A stretch of 64,000 bases of DNA from Cristatella mucedo (GCA_009760855.2 WPIO01000010.1:8818501-8882500), one strand, 5' to 3'; shown: positions 1 through 14,400, numbered from the stretch's first letter. The notes: generated by a model from the sequence alone, not told the origin. Numbers and translations: made by a program.

Positions 1-1110
1 TTGCACAGTTTATTCGATGAGTACCAGCATTAGTGGCAGACTGTCTGGCCACACGACTGGGTAACAGTTTTATTTTAGTGTCGCTGCAGCCTAGCTCGAC
101 TCACGATTGGCAGCGCTGTGGGTTGAAGAGATGGACCGAAAGAGTTGAACCAAACGGCAGTACTGCTGTTTATGACAAAGTCAGGGCTAGAGATGACGTG
201 GCAAGAGTGTGTAGTTGGCTCATACAAGTGAACTCCTTGGAGGAAGAAAACATTATAAGAGCTGCTGCCATTGCAGAGGATGGCAAAGCAGCATGCTGCA
301 CTGGAGGGTTGCGTGCATTACCTCAAAAGCCGCCATAGCACTGCTGAGTGCCCGGTTATGGTCAGCGCTTGTTCGGCTACAATCATGTAACCTGTAGGAC
401 TCTTATCTGGGATCTGAATCCATGGCATTACCCATTAGCTGAGGAAAGTCAGTTTGGGGACTAGTCAGTGCCTGGAATCGCTGGCTCGATCAGGGCCCTC
501 GAGGCTTAGATGGACATTCGATGACCTTGCTTGGGAGCAGAGCAAGAGCACAGCTGGCCTGAGCTGGTCCAGGCATGTTTGATTTGGGGGTAGCAAAAGG
601 CAAGCATGACTGGCACCGACACTACAGCCATGCAGCAGCGTAATACCGGCCCTGCGACAGTCAGTGCTAGGCAGGAGCTAGAGTGCTACCCGTGTCAGGT
701 CAGTGACCGCCGTTGAGGCAAGGTCATCCATCGACCTTCTGCCCTTGTAAATAGCCTTTCGATTGCGTCCCTTTCTTTGTGCAGGAGATGGTGCAAGGAA
801 TGAGTCTCCGGAACGTGGCGACAGTAGCTGCAGCAGAAGCAGCAACCTGCCGCACAGGTAAATGCTGGCTAGCATTTACGTATGTGGCGTATTTCACTTT
901 CTGCTTCGCACAGTCTCGGTGTATGTCTGCACATTAGTGACGCGTGCTTGCATGCACAGAATCACTCCTAGAGCACACGTGATTGTTTGCACCTATATGA
1001 GCGTGTGTGCCAGTATGTGCATGCATTTATTTACGTGCATGATATGTATGAATGCCAATGTATTTGGGTGTGTCCATGTGTTTATATGTATTTGCTCACG
1101 TGTGCCTCCG
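1..1110. other. No gene recognised, left edge
   Basis: I see no convincing exon, RNA gene or mobile element in this stretch. Open frames up to about 100 codons occur but show no recognisable domain and lack paired splice sites that would tie them to the downstream gene. Confidence 0.4.
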
Positions 1111-1142
1111 TGTGTATGTGTGTGTGTGTGTGTGTGTGTGTT
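1111..1142. repeat. (TG)n microsatellite
   Basis: A short run of TG dinucleotides sits in a longer TG-rich stretch (about 960-1,200) with many scattered tgtg words. Open frames here (Cys/Val/Met-rich) are products of the repeat, not a protein. Confidence 0.85.
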
Positions 1143-2043
1143 CGCACATGTATGTGCCCACATGAGCTTATGTGCCTACTTGTAACCACATTCTTACATG
1201 TGCCTTCACCTTTGTCTCTATTATGCGCCCACTGATGAAGCATGGGCAGTCTCTGGACTTGTGTAAAATGTTTTTATTCTTGCTGGGAAGGCAACGTTAA
1301 TAGCGTTGGCATAGGATCGAGAGCTTCGTGTCTGATCTGTAGTGTCGGTCTATCGTTTGACTTCGCGCTGCCATGCTGGTGCTCAGACCTCTAAGCACGG
1401 GCCCTCCAAGCACCGGCCCCACCAGATGATCGAACGAGCGCCCCATGCTACTGCCGGCTGCTTGTGCATCCTGCCCGGACCGTGCCGTGCCTTCTCTCTG
1501 TACCTCTGCGTGCCTTCTGTTGTTCGTGGCTCTATGCTGCTGGCTGCCTGTACAAGCTGTGCCCTTTGGGAGGCCGTGGCGGACGTGCCTTTTGACGTTT
1601 TCAAGCTACCGTGACCCTGCCGAGTCATCTGCCGACGGCTGCAGTCAGGGACTAGCACGACAAGACAGCCGCGATAGTCAGAGCAGTACCGACAACAGTG
1701 CAGCGTGGTCGGGCAGAGCGCAGCAGCAGCAGCAGCAGCAACTGTCGTTGGCTCCACTCAAATCGTCTCGGGAACCGAAGCCTGCTGCGAGGAGCGACTG
1801 TAGCTCGGCAACTCGACCTAGCACTGTGGGTATCTCTTTTACTCGTCTTTCGAAAGTGCAAGCCCGATTCGCCCTGGCATTGCTTCAAAGCTAACACGTG
1901 TAGAGTGTTAAGAAGAAAGAGATTTAGTTCTCGTACGGCGCTGTAAACTGTTTCAATGTTGTCATTATCATTGTTATCGCCACGAAAGCTGCACAGGTGG
2001 CCACTCGAGATCGGAACCACCCCTCTCGTGTTCGCTTTTGCAG
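1143..2043 (+). other. GC-rich 5' region, possible promoter or 5' UTR
   Basis: This stretch is richer in GC and CpG than the rest of the window and holds a short CAG run near 1,720-1,740. It lies just upstream of the first exons of the Q-rich gene, so a promoter or untranslated leader is plausible. No TATA box or initiator could be fixed by eye. A long open frame (1,445-1,894) is present but its splice sites do not join in phase to the next exon, so I do not call it coding. Confidence 0.35.
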
Positions 2044-2372
2044 AAGCCGGGTGCCACCACGTGGGCTAGTCGCCCGAACGATGACGACGATTTCAATCCG
2101 AGAGAAGGCGAGCGCCCAACGTCGGGAGCTGCAGCAGCCGGTAGTTGCTACTGCCGTCGTGCTGTCTTGAGCGCGACCCGCTTTCTATTGCGGCACCGCT
2201 CGGTTAGTGAACTCGGTGGCCGCAGGCCCGAGCGTATGCGAAGCCAAAGCTTGTTGCCTCTTACGTTCGTTGCTGGTCGCATGACATGGCAGCGGCAGGT
2301 TCAGGCAGCGCAAACTTCGCCGACTTTTCGCGGTTTTCGGCAGCCACTCAGTCGGCGCAGAGACCTAGGTGG
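2044..2372 (+). CDS. Possible additional 5' coding exon of the Q-rich gene
   Basis: A good acceptor (cgcttttgcag) precedes 2,044 and a usable donor (GG|gtaggc) follows 2,372. The frame is open throughout and leaves two bases, which fit the one extra base at the start of the exon at 2,682. Translation begins KPGATTWASRPNDDDDFNPR and ends SRRRDLGG. The composition is not strongly protein-like, and an in-frame ATG at 2,236 has a poor start context. It may equally be 5' UTR, with translation starting at 2,695. An mRNA would decide. Confidence 0.3.
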
Positions 2373-2681
2373 GTAGGCGAGCGGCGGCATGGCGGGTCGT
2401 GTGCAGCGCACGTGTAGCACCGTGCCAGCGTTTGACTAGGCAGCTGGCTAGCTAGCCTAGCTAGCCAGCTTTTCGCCCCAGACGCCAGCTAGCTTCCCAC
2501 CTAGCCGGTGTTTGGGCGCCAAGTGTATTCTTTCTCTTCGTAATTCTTGCGCTGTTGGATAGTTTGCTCAGGCCACCTCGTTCGGCCAGCATCCCTGCAC
2601 CGGGCGGGCAGTTGGCTCTTGTCTGCCTCGTGCCTGACCCATTGTTAACCGACTGCCTCTTTTTTGAACGACTTTGTGCAG

Positions 2682-2931
2682 CTCCAGTGGGGGCATGTCG
2701 ACGACGTCCACAGGTGGCAAGGCCACGGCTGCTGCTGCTGCTGGGTTTGCAGTACCTCTGCCGCCTCCACCGAAGCCATTGCTGCCAGTTGTTGCCGGTC
2801 ATCTTGGCAGTTCATCGGCTGCTGCTTCGGTCGCCGCCGGCCCAGAGCCGGCGCTAATGTCGGACGACTTGGACCTTTTCGACGTTTGTCCTGATGTGAC
2901 TGGTGGGGTGTCGCAGCTGCCATCGCATCAG
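2682..2931 (+). CDS. Q-rich gene, exon with likely start codon
   Basis: The acceptor is ttgtgcag at 2,674-2,681 and the donor CAG|gtgact follows 2,931. It encodes SSGG then MSTTSTGGK from the likely start at 2,695, a Pro/Ala-rich stretch and the DDLDLFD patch. It ends in phase 0 after QLPSHQ. Confidence 0.55.
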
Positions 2932-5429
2932 GTGACTGTTTGAGTCGACACTATGACTTGTGAATGTATTTGCTGCCCCTCGTTTAGTTGCTAGCTAGCC
3001 ATGGGGTAAAGCACTTGCACTTCACCAGGTCGTTGGTTCAAGTCCTGAAGCAGTTGGCTATGAAGGATTGTCTGCTGCCAGCAGGGTCACATAACCCCTA
3101 AGGCTCATGTGCTGCTACGAGCAGCTCAAAGCCTATGGACTTGCTGCTTCGCTGAGTCATAATAGTCCTGCCACGGAAGACAATGCTGTGCCATCTTGCC
3201 ACATGACACAATTGCGCCATTTTGCGGCGTGACAGACTTTCTCAATTAAGTTAGTAGAGATATGCAGGTGGCTTTCGAATGAGCTGCCTTGTATTTTACC
3301 TTTTTTTGCCATCGCTAGGTTTGTGTCAAAATTTGAACTTGGTATTTCTCATCTACCCAGCCTCCTCGAGCCTCTCAGTGACGGCTTTTGAAGTGATGCT
3401 ATCACTGGCCGTCCTGGTAGCGTGGCTCATGAGGTTGCTCTTATCGAATTCGCACCCGTTTCTGCCTAAAGAGCCGTTTAAATTGAGTTCCACTGGTCGC
3501 TGGCCGGCATTGCATCTGCCATGCAGCAGTCTAGCAGGTTGCCTGCTTAACACGAATTTCTACTGTAGGTTCAGGCAACGTCGTGCTTTGGCATTGACAA
3601 GTTTGATGCGGCAGCGCTACCCAGGGCATCGGGGACGTCACTGCTGGACGGCAATGCAGCCTCCCCACTGATGCCACTGTGTTATACCCCTGTGCTGCAG
3701 CCAGTGCAGCAGTCACACCAGCAGCAGCTGCTGCCTCTTGGCGCTCAGCTACTGATGCCACAGGCTGTGCACGCACCTTCGTCTTTGGGGGAGGTGGCAA
3801 GGCAGCTAAGCCAGCCTCTCCAGCAGCAGCCCAGTGGAGCACCATGGCCTGCATTGCATCCCACGGTTCCCCTTGCTCACGTGCCTCGGCACTCAGCAGC
3901 AGCAGCAGAAGTTGCACCGCAGCAGGTGGTCACTGTTGCTGCATCTGTCCAGGCGCTGCTGCCGATGAAGCCTGCCCCTCATGCGCTGGTGCATCCCCAG
4001 CTGCACTGTGTGCCGTCACTGTCGCTCACGCAGCCTGGTGCGCTGCTGCTTCCACAGCTGTCGGCTGCGATGCATCTGCAGCAGAGCCAGCAGCCTTTCT
4101 ACGCATCGCCAGCATTCATGACGGATCTCAGCAGAGCACAGGACACTGGCTCCGTGCTGGGTTCAGCTGTTGGAGCTGGCCGTGGCTCTGCCCAGTCGTT
4201 GGTCGGATGGTCCGCATCACCTGGTGGTGATAGAGGCGGCAGCAGTGGCATCGGTATCGGTACGCAGAAGACCTTGCAGCTCAGTGCCTCGTCTCAGCAG
4301 GTTCGTTGGCGCTGCTACAAATGGCCGTGCTACTGCCTGGCCTCTAAGCTCTTGTCCTGAAGACAAATGATAATAATAATACACTTGATAAAGAAAGACT
4401 GCAAGCTGCTGGAATTTCATGGGCACCCTTAGAACAACCCTTTTAAGTTCATAGTCTTGCAAAGTTCTGATATTTAAATGTTTAATTTAAACTTTCTGAA
4501 TGCGTGTTTTAGCTATACATGCAAATTAGCAAATTAGCCTCCTTTTCCCCATTAACAATTTTTATCATTGCTGTACTGTCGTAGTACTAGTATAAATGTC
4601 ACACCTATTTCTCTATTTAAACATGACGTCAGTGACTGTGACACTTGACTGTGATATAATTAAAGACTAACTACTAGCCTACCTAGCTTATTATAGGGGT
4701 AGATATACTGTATGCACCTCTATGTGCTGAAATATATGCCTTTGTATATATAGCTCACCACTGGTTGGACAAGAAGTCCGTGTTGCTCGGTTCTCTTGAG
4801 CTGTCACGTTTACTTTTGTGAAACCTTGTTTTCAGCCTGAAGTGTCACAGATGCATTTAGTATTTTGTATACGGGCATTTGTCTGTGAAGGTTAGCTTTA
4901 TTGTCTAGCTGTTTTGTGACCCTTGTGAGGTTCCAAATATCAGAAAAGGCTTGCTATTCCATGGTTGCAGAATTAGACTTAGTTTCTTATGTGAATCTCT
5001 ATTCAAATCAATCCATTAACTGAAGGTCTAGAAATAATTGTAAGTGTGATTACAAGCGATAATTCCTATGTGCAAATTTTGCAAAAGAGCATGCTTGCTT
5101 TAATAAAAATAGCTGCGCTGCCTTGCCATATTGGCCATCAATGGTTTCTGATATGTACTCTGCTTGTTGATGCTAGTCACAATTGGGTATGGTCGTATAG
5201 ACCAGGCTGGCATGCGTGGTGAATTGTCGTTAAGCACCGTGGTCTCCTGGGAGGGTAGTGTAATTGTTGATCCTTCCCTGCAGTCAGACAAAGATCCGTG
5301 TAGGGCCACGTTTTCGTTGTGCTTGCATCGCTTCTCGATGGAAGTTGGTGTGACAAACTTGCCGACGTGCTGTATTAGGGCCATTGCAACCATCCAAGAG
5401 GGCTTCTACCACTACTACTGTTGCTGCTG

Positions 5430-5476
<47 letters not shown>

Positions 5477-8400
5477 GCTGCTGCTACTACCACCACCACT
5501 GCTACTACTACTACTGGTACTACTGCTACTACTGGTTCACTGCTTGGTTCACTGCTTGCTTCTGCCGAGGCCCTATTGTTGTTTGCTGCTGCAGTGTCGG
5601 CCGGCACATGCCTGCCCCCTCGGGTCGGTCCAGAGTGGGCAGAGCCAGGGCTTGCTGCTCCTTTCCCAGTGCCTCTTGGTACAGTATAACCCTGTTAGCA
5701 TCATTAGGTGGGGCAAGTTCTGCAGACGAATGCTAATGAAATTAGCCGTAAATCTGAGGCCCTGAAATGCAGCCTTTCTGCAGGAGGCATGAACCCCCGA
5801 TGTTAATAAGCAGTCTATCGAATGACATGTCTGATTCTCTTGTTTCGGATGGGCTACCACTGCTCCATTTAGCTTCTGCTCAGCAACTCGAATCAGAGGC
5901 CACTGTAGACTGGTTCAGGTTGTCCTCATGTGAATTTCTGCACCGTAGAATTATAAGCTGGGTTGTCTGGAGTGCTGAAAAGAGTAAGGCTCGTTGACTG
6001 CACCTCTTTATTGTTATTTGGGAAGCAAGTACATGCAGCTGCAAGGCTTTCCTTCGTGGGCTGGGGCTGCTGCATTGTTTCAGCAGGCTGCTGGCCAATC
6101 TGGCCAAATCTAGATGCTATCCCAAACCAGACGGACAACACCTGCCAGGTTCTTACCAGTGAGAAGTTGCTCGCAGAGCAACATCCCGTAAAACCAAATA
6201 TCAATGATATTCAAGCTAAGGGGTTAGTTTTACTGTAACCTATGGTTTTATGCATACTTTCATCCTTGACAGGGTCAGGTTAGGAAACTATTGTCTCCAA
6301 TTAATTATAGAAAGCGAAGCAAACATCGGCCCACCGGGTAAAGAACCCGGCTTGTCATCGGGCTGATAACTTGTGACTAGGTCACTCACCCTTTTTTATC
6401 CACCTGAATGTTTATGATATAATGTTGAAAAAAGCTTACCTTCCATTGCGCTGTTCTGGTGGCTGCTAGTACTATGGTTCTGTAGAAAAACATGTACCGA
6501 TGAATTAATCACTGGGCCGTGATAGCCCAGGTGGTAAGGTGCTCGTTCTTCAGGACCGAGGTCGTGAGTTCGAATCCTGCAGTTAGGCGATCCTTTATTG
6601 TCAACTGCAAGCGGTAGGGATAGCCGGCCGATAAAGCTCTTCTGCCGTGGTACAAATGAGGCTGTTTAATCAGCTAAGATTTTTCTTTTTTTTTAATGAT
6701 CCTGCGGCTACAGGAATCATCTGTAAGCCTAGTCGTTAATCACCCATATTGTGGTAACTGAAAGTCGATTATATTCGACTCATGTTTATGTAGCAGATGT
6801 ACCATGCACTTGATAGCATGCTATTTGCTAATGGCTAAATATGTCTACATGTAAGCTCTATGAGCAAGATTCACAAATTGCCTTTGTTGTGCAATCTCCA
6901 GGCCGTGGATGGGCTGTTTTACATCGAGTGGCAGTAATACGTTTTTGTAGGATTGCTCTTTGTATTTGACACCATCGACCATAGGGTTTTTATTACGGCA
7001 TTACTTGATATCTTAGGTCTTGCCTTAACAATTCGGTCTCTTATCACAGTCACAGGTTGTCTGGTAGCATGTTTGCTGCGCTGCCCAGATGTCGCAGCTG
7101 CTGTCAGTACAATCCTCTGAGCTGCCGTCCAATATCGTGGTTGGGCCATTGCTCCTGCTTGAAGGCAGCCTCAGTTGGAGCCTGCATCTGCCAGTGCCTA
7201 GGGCTTGCTGTGCCACGTAAATGTGCTGACGACTCCTGGCTGTAGGAGTGGCTCGTTTCTTGCATCTAATGCTGCCAGAGCACTAGCTTGAGGCGCACTT
7301 AGCTGTCTGCTGGGCACGAGCCTCTGTGGATTTCCCCTAAAGCTGAACCCACATAAAGCCTGGTTATTGTTACTTCTTGAAAGCCCTTACTGCTCGAGGC
7401 TACGATTTCACGTTATAGATGGTAGTCTCTTTTTTTGTGTAACCAATAAAGTCCTTATTTCCATCGTGTAGTCGAAAGTAGCACCAGCGTTTAGCTGGTG
7501 CTCATTTTCTACTTGCACACATGCTGCACCTAGGACGGTGTCAGCTGTATATCGCCAGTCAAGTTTGAGACTATCGTACCGCATGACAGTGGAACGACTA
7601 GCGCCTGCACTGCTACCGGACCTGTCAGGTTTGATTATGGCTCTATACTTCCCGGCAAGTTTCCAATGACGGTCGGTCTGTGCATTCAAGTTTATGCCGA
7701 GCTGGCTGGTATGCCGGGCTGGCTGTCAGCAGCAAGCCAAGGAAATAGGCCCCTCCACTGCTACTATTGCAGCAGCATTTATGTCCATTTGGAATCTGGC
7801 TGGTTGCCTGTGGTGCAGCCCCCTCCCCTAGTTCCAGGTATTCTGGCATTCTTGCACAAGATCCGTTTACCGGGCCCTTTGATTGGCAGTCGTGTTAGCG
7901 CCTTACCAAGGCAGCCAGTCTCATCTCTAGATCGTAGGTCCCGGCACATTCCCCTTCAGGCAGTCGATCGTGTCACCTTCCTCTGGAAAGTCTGGAGCAA
8001 TTCGTTGGCCCCTCCCTTGCCAAGCGTTTTGGAGAGGTCCTGTGGGCAGCTCTCAGCCTTTCGTACTACTCAGATATTAGCGTGTATTGGTTTAGTCTGA
8101 AGCTAGGGCATAGATTTTGTTGCTGCCTCTGCCGCTCTTGTTGACTCAGGCGTTAAGGTGCTTGCATTTTTCAATTCGGAGCGCCTGGATAGAGATTAAG
8201 TTCTCTTAAAGCGCTTTGCAAATGAACTACATATAATATTATATGATTACTATCTTCATCGACCTTCTACTTATGTGATATGTGAATCGTCTGTCTCGGG
8301 TGACAAGACCACTACGTTGTTAGATGTGTTAGGAAAGTGTACAAGCTGGTTTGGTCTAGCGGTTAAGGTGCTCGCCCCGACTAAGGTCTGACTGAGGTCG

Positions 8401-11400
8401 TGGGCCGAGCCCCGAGGCACATGTGAAGCGCCTGAATAGAGATTAAGTTCTCTTGGGTGCTATATACATGAATTATATATTTACGATCCAAGAAGGATAG
8501 GTATCCTTATTCAAAAGAAAGAGCTGTAAGTAAGTTATAGTCAGCTGCCCATGGTGCATACACAGTAGTAGAAAGAATGTGCCAACTGTGGCGTCCTGGT
8601 AAGAGCTCGTGTGACCTTACCGATAACTCATTCATAAAGGAACGATTCATAATGCAAATCAAGTAGCACTGTTTATTTGTGACACTGACTTCACCCATGT
8701 ATGTTATATACAATGTCGTTATACCTGGCTGCATTTGTAATAGTCTGCGTGCTTGAGGTGCTTAAATGGTCACATACGTAAGGAGCTGGCACTCTACATG
8801 AACGGATCAGAATTTATTAAGATCTGTCCTCCGTAATTGCATCTCTATGCTGTCAAGTTATGGCATAGAAAAGTGCCTGCAATTTTGCAGTATTTCCTGT
8901 CACGGTGAACAGCCGATTTCTAATGGATGCGAACAGGGTTCTAAAATGTATATGTACAGATATCTCCCATAAGATATTGAACATTGGTTGGCATTCAAAG
9001 TACACACGAGCACTCAGCAATACACGGTAGTCACCATTTAAAGAACTGAGGTATTGATGCTACTCTGGCAGCAAGCATATACACTGTCATAATGAGGCCG
9101 GCCCTCCTAGTTTGTGCCTGGTCATAACGAACCATTGCTAATGCATAATGAGATGTATAGCAGCTGATGCATTACCTCTGTTGGAGAAGTCAGGGTCAGT
9201 AGAACTTTAATTCTCTTGGCATTTCTCAAGAGGGGTTTTGGACCGTTGGCTAAACCATTTTTTTCGGCACACGTCATTCGAAAAAATGACAGTGGAGTGA
9301 GGCAGTCACAAACGTTTTCCTTTGTTGTGTGAGGTTTCTGTACCCACATCAAAAGTCGATTAAACTCGGAGCTTGTGCTTGATAACTCAGCAGTACACTT
9401 GCTTCATTTTCTCGTCTTGCTTGGGGTTACAAATGGAGATGCGTGAAGCACGTGTACCATCACAAATACCTGTAAATACCTACGTATTGCTACTGCTTGG
9501 TTCGCAGTATTGGTTGGTCTGCCAAGTAGAGCTATAGTGCCATGCCACTACACGCTTGCGCGCGGGGCTCTCGAGCTAAGATAATATAATTCATTTGTAT
9601 AGCGCCCTAAGATAACTCAATCTCTATTCAGGCACTTCTCATGTGCCACGGAGCTCGAGCCCAGGACCTCAGCCAGACCTTGGTCCCCGGGGCGCAGCAC
9701 CGTGCGCTTACTCCTCTACTACTCTGTGTACTGTTATTGGCTATAGAGGACAGTGACTCCTGAATTTGCTGCTCACAGGCAAAGTGGAATAACCACTGAC
9801 CTTTCACTGCACTTTTTTCCTCACCACTTTTTAGGCAAGCAGCCAGCCAGCAGTAGAGAAAGGAAGTGACATGTGGATTGACATGCGAAAACTGAACATT
9901 GGCCTTGACTCGCTGTCTGCGAGCCCGCGGAAGCAAGCAGCACCAGCACCGACGATGTACCAGCTGGCCAGTGAGTGCGCACCTTGCTGACGTGAGAGAA
10001 GCACAAGGTGCACAATGAGCGGTCAGCAAGAACCGTGCAGTTGTTTGCTGGCCTGCCATGCGCTTGTTTGTGACAGCCCGTGGCTCACTAGCGGTGCTCA
10101 CCGTAAGGGAGGGGCTTCGGGATGACAGTATGAGTAGCATGCCAGTTGGGAGCCACTGCAATAACGTCGTAGCTGCGTTTTTTGTTTTTATTTAAGCACC
10201 TGCTTACATCGTCATGTACGGTATGGTTTGGTATCACAATTCATGGCATTACCAAGCCGGATCATCTTTCTGACAGTCGGTTCCTTGCTTGCTGTCTGGC
10301 ATGCCGGGTTGTTGGTGGTGCATGTTGATATACGCCTATATTGGCAGCGCTGCTGACTGTTTCCAGAGATGTCTGGCATGGCCTCTCCTATCTGCCCCCA
10401 CCCCTTCCCGAGGCCTACATAGTGTCAGCATGCTGCCTGCATTAAGTCGTGGCATGCTTGAAGTTTTTTGGTGTCTTGCGGTGCACTTTCATACAAGTGG
10501 CTTGCTGTGGTCCTTGATCTCTTTGTGACCCGCTTGGCAAGTTTCTCGTTGTCTCCCCATTTACCTATGTGGCTACCGAGTTTGTGTGATGTCTAGTTCT
10601 CTGAAGTAGCAGCCATGCATACAATGTTTTTTTAAGCACCTATGCTTGTGTGTGTGCGCGCGTGTGTGTTTGTGTGCGTGTGCTTGCGTGTGTTTGTGTA
10701 AATGCATGCGTGTGTGTTTGTGTTTGCTCACGTCACTGAATTGGAGTGGTCAGTCGCAATCGCATCTATGGCACAGGCTTCATGTTCTTCCATGGCATTT
10801 GCTTCTTGGCTCGTCTTCCATGGCAATACAACAGCCAAACTTGTTCACTTGTTTGTGACGTTGCATCTAGATTACTGCAACTCTCTGTTCAGGATTCGTG
10901 GCCAGTGCTGTTAATCGGCTGCAACAGGTGCAAAACTCAGCAGTTTGTCTGGTTTATCTTACCACTTTTGGCTGAGCTTCGATGGCCCTACGTGAAGCCT
11001 CGAATCCATTTCAAGACCCTCAATCCGGCTTACAGGTCACTCTACTCTCTTGCACTGCCCATCGAACCTCCTTGCTCATCCAATGTGTTCCTGCACCACC
11101 CGGTCTTCAGCATGCAGTCATCTTGCCGTCCCTTGCACTAAATTGAGATCTTTCGGTAAACTAGCAGTGAGCTCGTGTGCACCAAAAGTCACGAACTCGC
11201 TTCCGGCTATAGTCACGGTCTGCAATGAGCTTGCATCATTCCAGTCTCACCTAAAAACACTTCTGTTCTTGTGAGCTTTTCTTTCTTTCCAGTTAGCTGG
11301 CACTTTTTGTGCCCTGTGCTCGTCCGGGCATGATTTAGACATGTTTCTTGCCTAAGATCCTGCCATCGGTGCCTCTATTAGTTGTTTTTTCGTTTGCGTT

Positions 11401-14400
11401 AAGATGATAGTTGCTTGGTTTATCATGTTTGTCCGAGCACACTACCGTGAACGTCACTAACCCTTGGTCATCGATTCTTGTACAAGTGTGTGGATAGAGA
11501 TTTAGTTCCTGTAGGGCCTATACAGATTACACATTATTATCATTATTACTTTGTGAGAATACAGGATAATTATCATGCACGTGCAGAGCCTAAGGCAAGC
11601 TTAAGCTTGCTCTTGTCAAGCAACATGACTGCCTTACAGTAAGCCCTGAGGCCACCACAAGCACATGGCTAGTCTCAGTGACTTTGTGTGATTCGCGGAA
11701 GTAATGAAAGTAGCACAGTCCCTTTAACTGCAAGGCATTCCGTGTCTCTTCTTGATAAAGTTTTAAATCTTTGATGACTGGTTACTTTTTGTCCCGTTCA
11801 ACCAAACGTGGTGTCAGGGTTGCTTGAGAATGAGCAAACCAGGTCACGATCTCCTCGCTACCTGTTTTCTCAATTACCTTTCTTCTACTGCATCCGAGGA
11901 CATCTATTCAGTTACTCACCACTGTACACGTGGATGTGTATATGGATTCGTTCCAGCCTGCAGCGCCAATGCTGTAACCTGAGCTCATCTTGGCTTTCAA
12001 GCTGTGTGGCATTAATTTTTGATAGCTGGCTGCACTTTTCGGAAGGTGATGCACAAATGTATATTCAATATGCAATAAACCATGTGGCGCTCTATCTCTA
12101 AAAATTGCTTAGCAGTCCATATTCTCAGAAATGTGCAAGCATAATGTCATGGAATTGGGTATATACTCGCCAAACATGGCGCTGTGTAAAATGAAATCGT
12201 TAGGGCTTCATGCAAGCGATATTTAACTTCACAATTGGATAATACTCTGTTAGAGCCAGAGGTTGGTTGGCAGAACTTTTTCATGTCAATGTTTTTTCTC
12301 GAGAAGACTTAAGCATAACTCCGAGAGTTTCAGAAGACTATACTCTTAGCAGCATAATACTGTGTAATATGCAATCTTTTTCTTAGCTTCAAAAGACCTA
12401 TTTTTAGAGCGGTATTATATATTATATATTATATTATTATATATTATATTGTATAGTTGGATCACATTAGATGACAGTTCTTCGTAGGACCTAGATTATT
12501 TGTGTTCAATCTCTAGGGATTGTTTCAAAACAAATCTGTCAACTGCCATCTGGTGAGCCTTTTAAAGTATGCAGTGCATCCCATGCATCTGTTCTAGGTC
12601 CACTTCTTTACCCCATTTATAATCACCCATTTGCCCATATAGGTAGCCAATGATGGTCTAGATTTTCATTTTTATGTAGGTGGTATGCTGCTGTGTAACT
12701 TGTTCCCTCCCTTCAGCACCCCAAATTTTCTTTACTTTGAAGCTTGTATTGCTAACATTCACACTTCGATGGCTGAACACTTTCTAAAGTTAGGGACCAT
12801 GCAACATAATTGATAGTTAAGGGGAAATCGAATGTCACTCAGAAACTGGAAGCCTAGCCTTCAACATTGGCTCCATCAGCATATCTCCATAATCTTTGCA
12901 CGAAATCCGGATGCATGTTCCTAACCCCTCACCAGATTACCACATCAGCTCTACAGTCCAGTCTGCTTTTACCTATGATACTGGCCCGAAAGATTTATGC
13001 ATCGGACATAAAGAAATAACCTGAAATTTAGCATCATTTTAATACAATTAAGCTGACAACTACCATATGTTGGGCTTGGTAAGAGGCAGCAATATTTGTA
13101 TATTTGTAGCAAATTATGCCTGCTACCACTTTGATTCCTAAGTTTTGATAGCTGGCTGCACTTTTCGGAAGGTGATGCACAAATGTATATTCAATATGCA
13201 ATAAACCCCTTGTCTACTTCACGTGAATCTTGTCGATCCCTTTGGCCGGTTTGCTGTGACCAAGTCTTAGTTTAAATTGGCTTACTGCCCAATGCTACCC
13301 CAAATTATCCTCTATTCATTACACTGAGTTAAACAGAAACTGGTGGCAGTGTAGCCATTGTCTCTAATTCCAGGACCTTCAAAACAGCCCCATTCCTCCA
13401 AGAGTAAGCTGCCTATGGTGACATTAATCTATCGTCATCTAGGTATTAATGTTGGCTTTGTTGTGTATTCATCAAATCTATGATTGCTTCGGTGTTCCGG
13501 AAATTTATTTTGATTACAAAAGGCACCCTATTGGCTGAATTTTCTTTTCTCTTGTTAAGGTGAATGTCCCCACTCACAACAAAGGTCTTGCACCCTTGAT
13601 CCAATATTCTGTCGTTATTTTAAGATGCCAAATCTCATTACCGAATCCTGCAATCTGACTTCAGGTTGATCTTATACTCTCAGCAGTATCTGTCCCCTAC
13701 AGCATTACAACTCGTTGGTAGACCACACTAAAACTCAACACCATTAACGCTATGGCTGTCTGCTGCACAATAACTTCCTCACACCTATTTGCCAGTCCTT
13801 AATTCTCCTTATCTTCCTTCAGTGATGGCATATTGCAAATATAACTCTAGCTAATGATGATGCAATAAAATTAAGCCTCGTGAATAGGCACACTGTACTC
13901 TTGCCCAGATACCTCAAAGATGATTGCAGACGTTACTACTCAGTAGGACTCTACACCGAAAGTTTGAAAAGCTGACATAAGTGAATAAGGTGAATAAGTG
14001 AATAATATATAGTGAATAATATAGTAAATAGTAATATTTAATATTTAATAGTAAAATATAGTGAATAAGTGACATAAGGGAGTGGAATACTGAGGACTAT
14101 TGTAGCTAAGGCCAAGTCTATCTTTCATAAGAACTTAGTTGTATGACAGATGCACGTTAAAAAATGCTGATGTCGAGTAAGTCATATTTTCTGCTCCCAG
14201 ACAAACGCCTTAGCTAGCGATCCCTATGATCTAGCATTTATTTCTTGCTACTTCATAGGCGAGATAGACAACATAAGAAATTCCATCATAAGAAATTCCA
14301 TCCCTAAAGTTACGTCCACACTGGATTTTTTTCTAATGTCTACCTTCATGCCTGCCCCTGCTGGCCTTATCTTGCAGTTCATCTCCCAGTCAAAGAGGTC

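Noticed and set aside
1445-1894. 149-codon plus-strand ORF with a Gln run
   Set aside because: Composition of the second half is suggestive, but no donor joins it in phase to 2,044 or 2,682. Left as possible 5' UTR or promoter region.
6514-6590. Candidate tRNA gene
   Set aside because: A and B boxes are present but no seven-pair acceptor stem or clean cloverleaf forms, and the sequence continues as a SINE body.
7728-7838. Possible cassette exon of the Q-rich gene
   Set aside because: It has acceptor and donor-like sites, but the peptide is Cys/Tyr-rich unlike the rest of the protein and its entry phase does not fit the exon at 4,300.
9628-10161. 177-codon minus-strand ORF
   Set aside because: Its end runs through the SINE and no domain is recognisable. 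No splice sites connect it to a gene.
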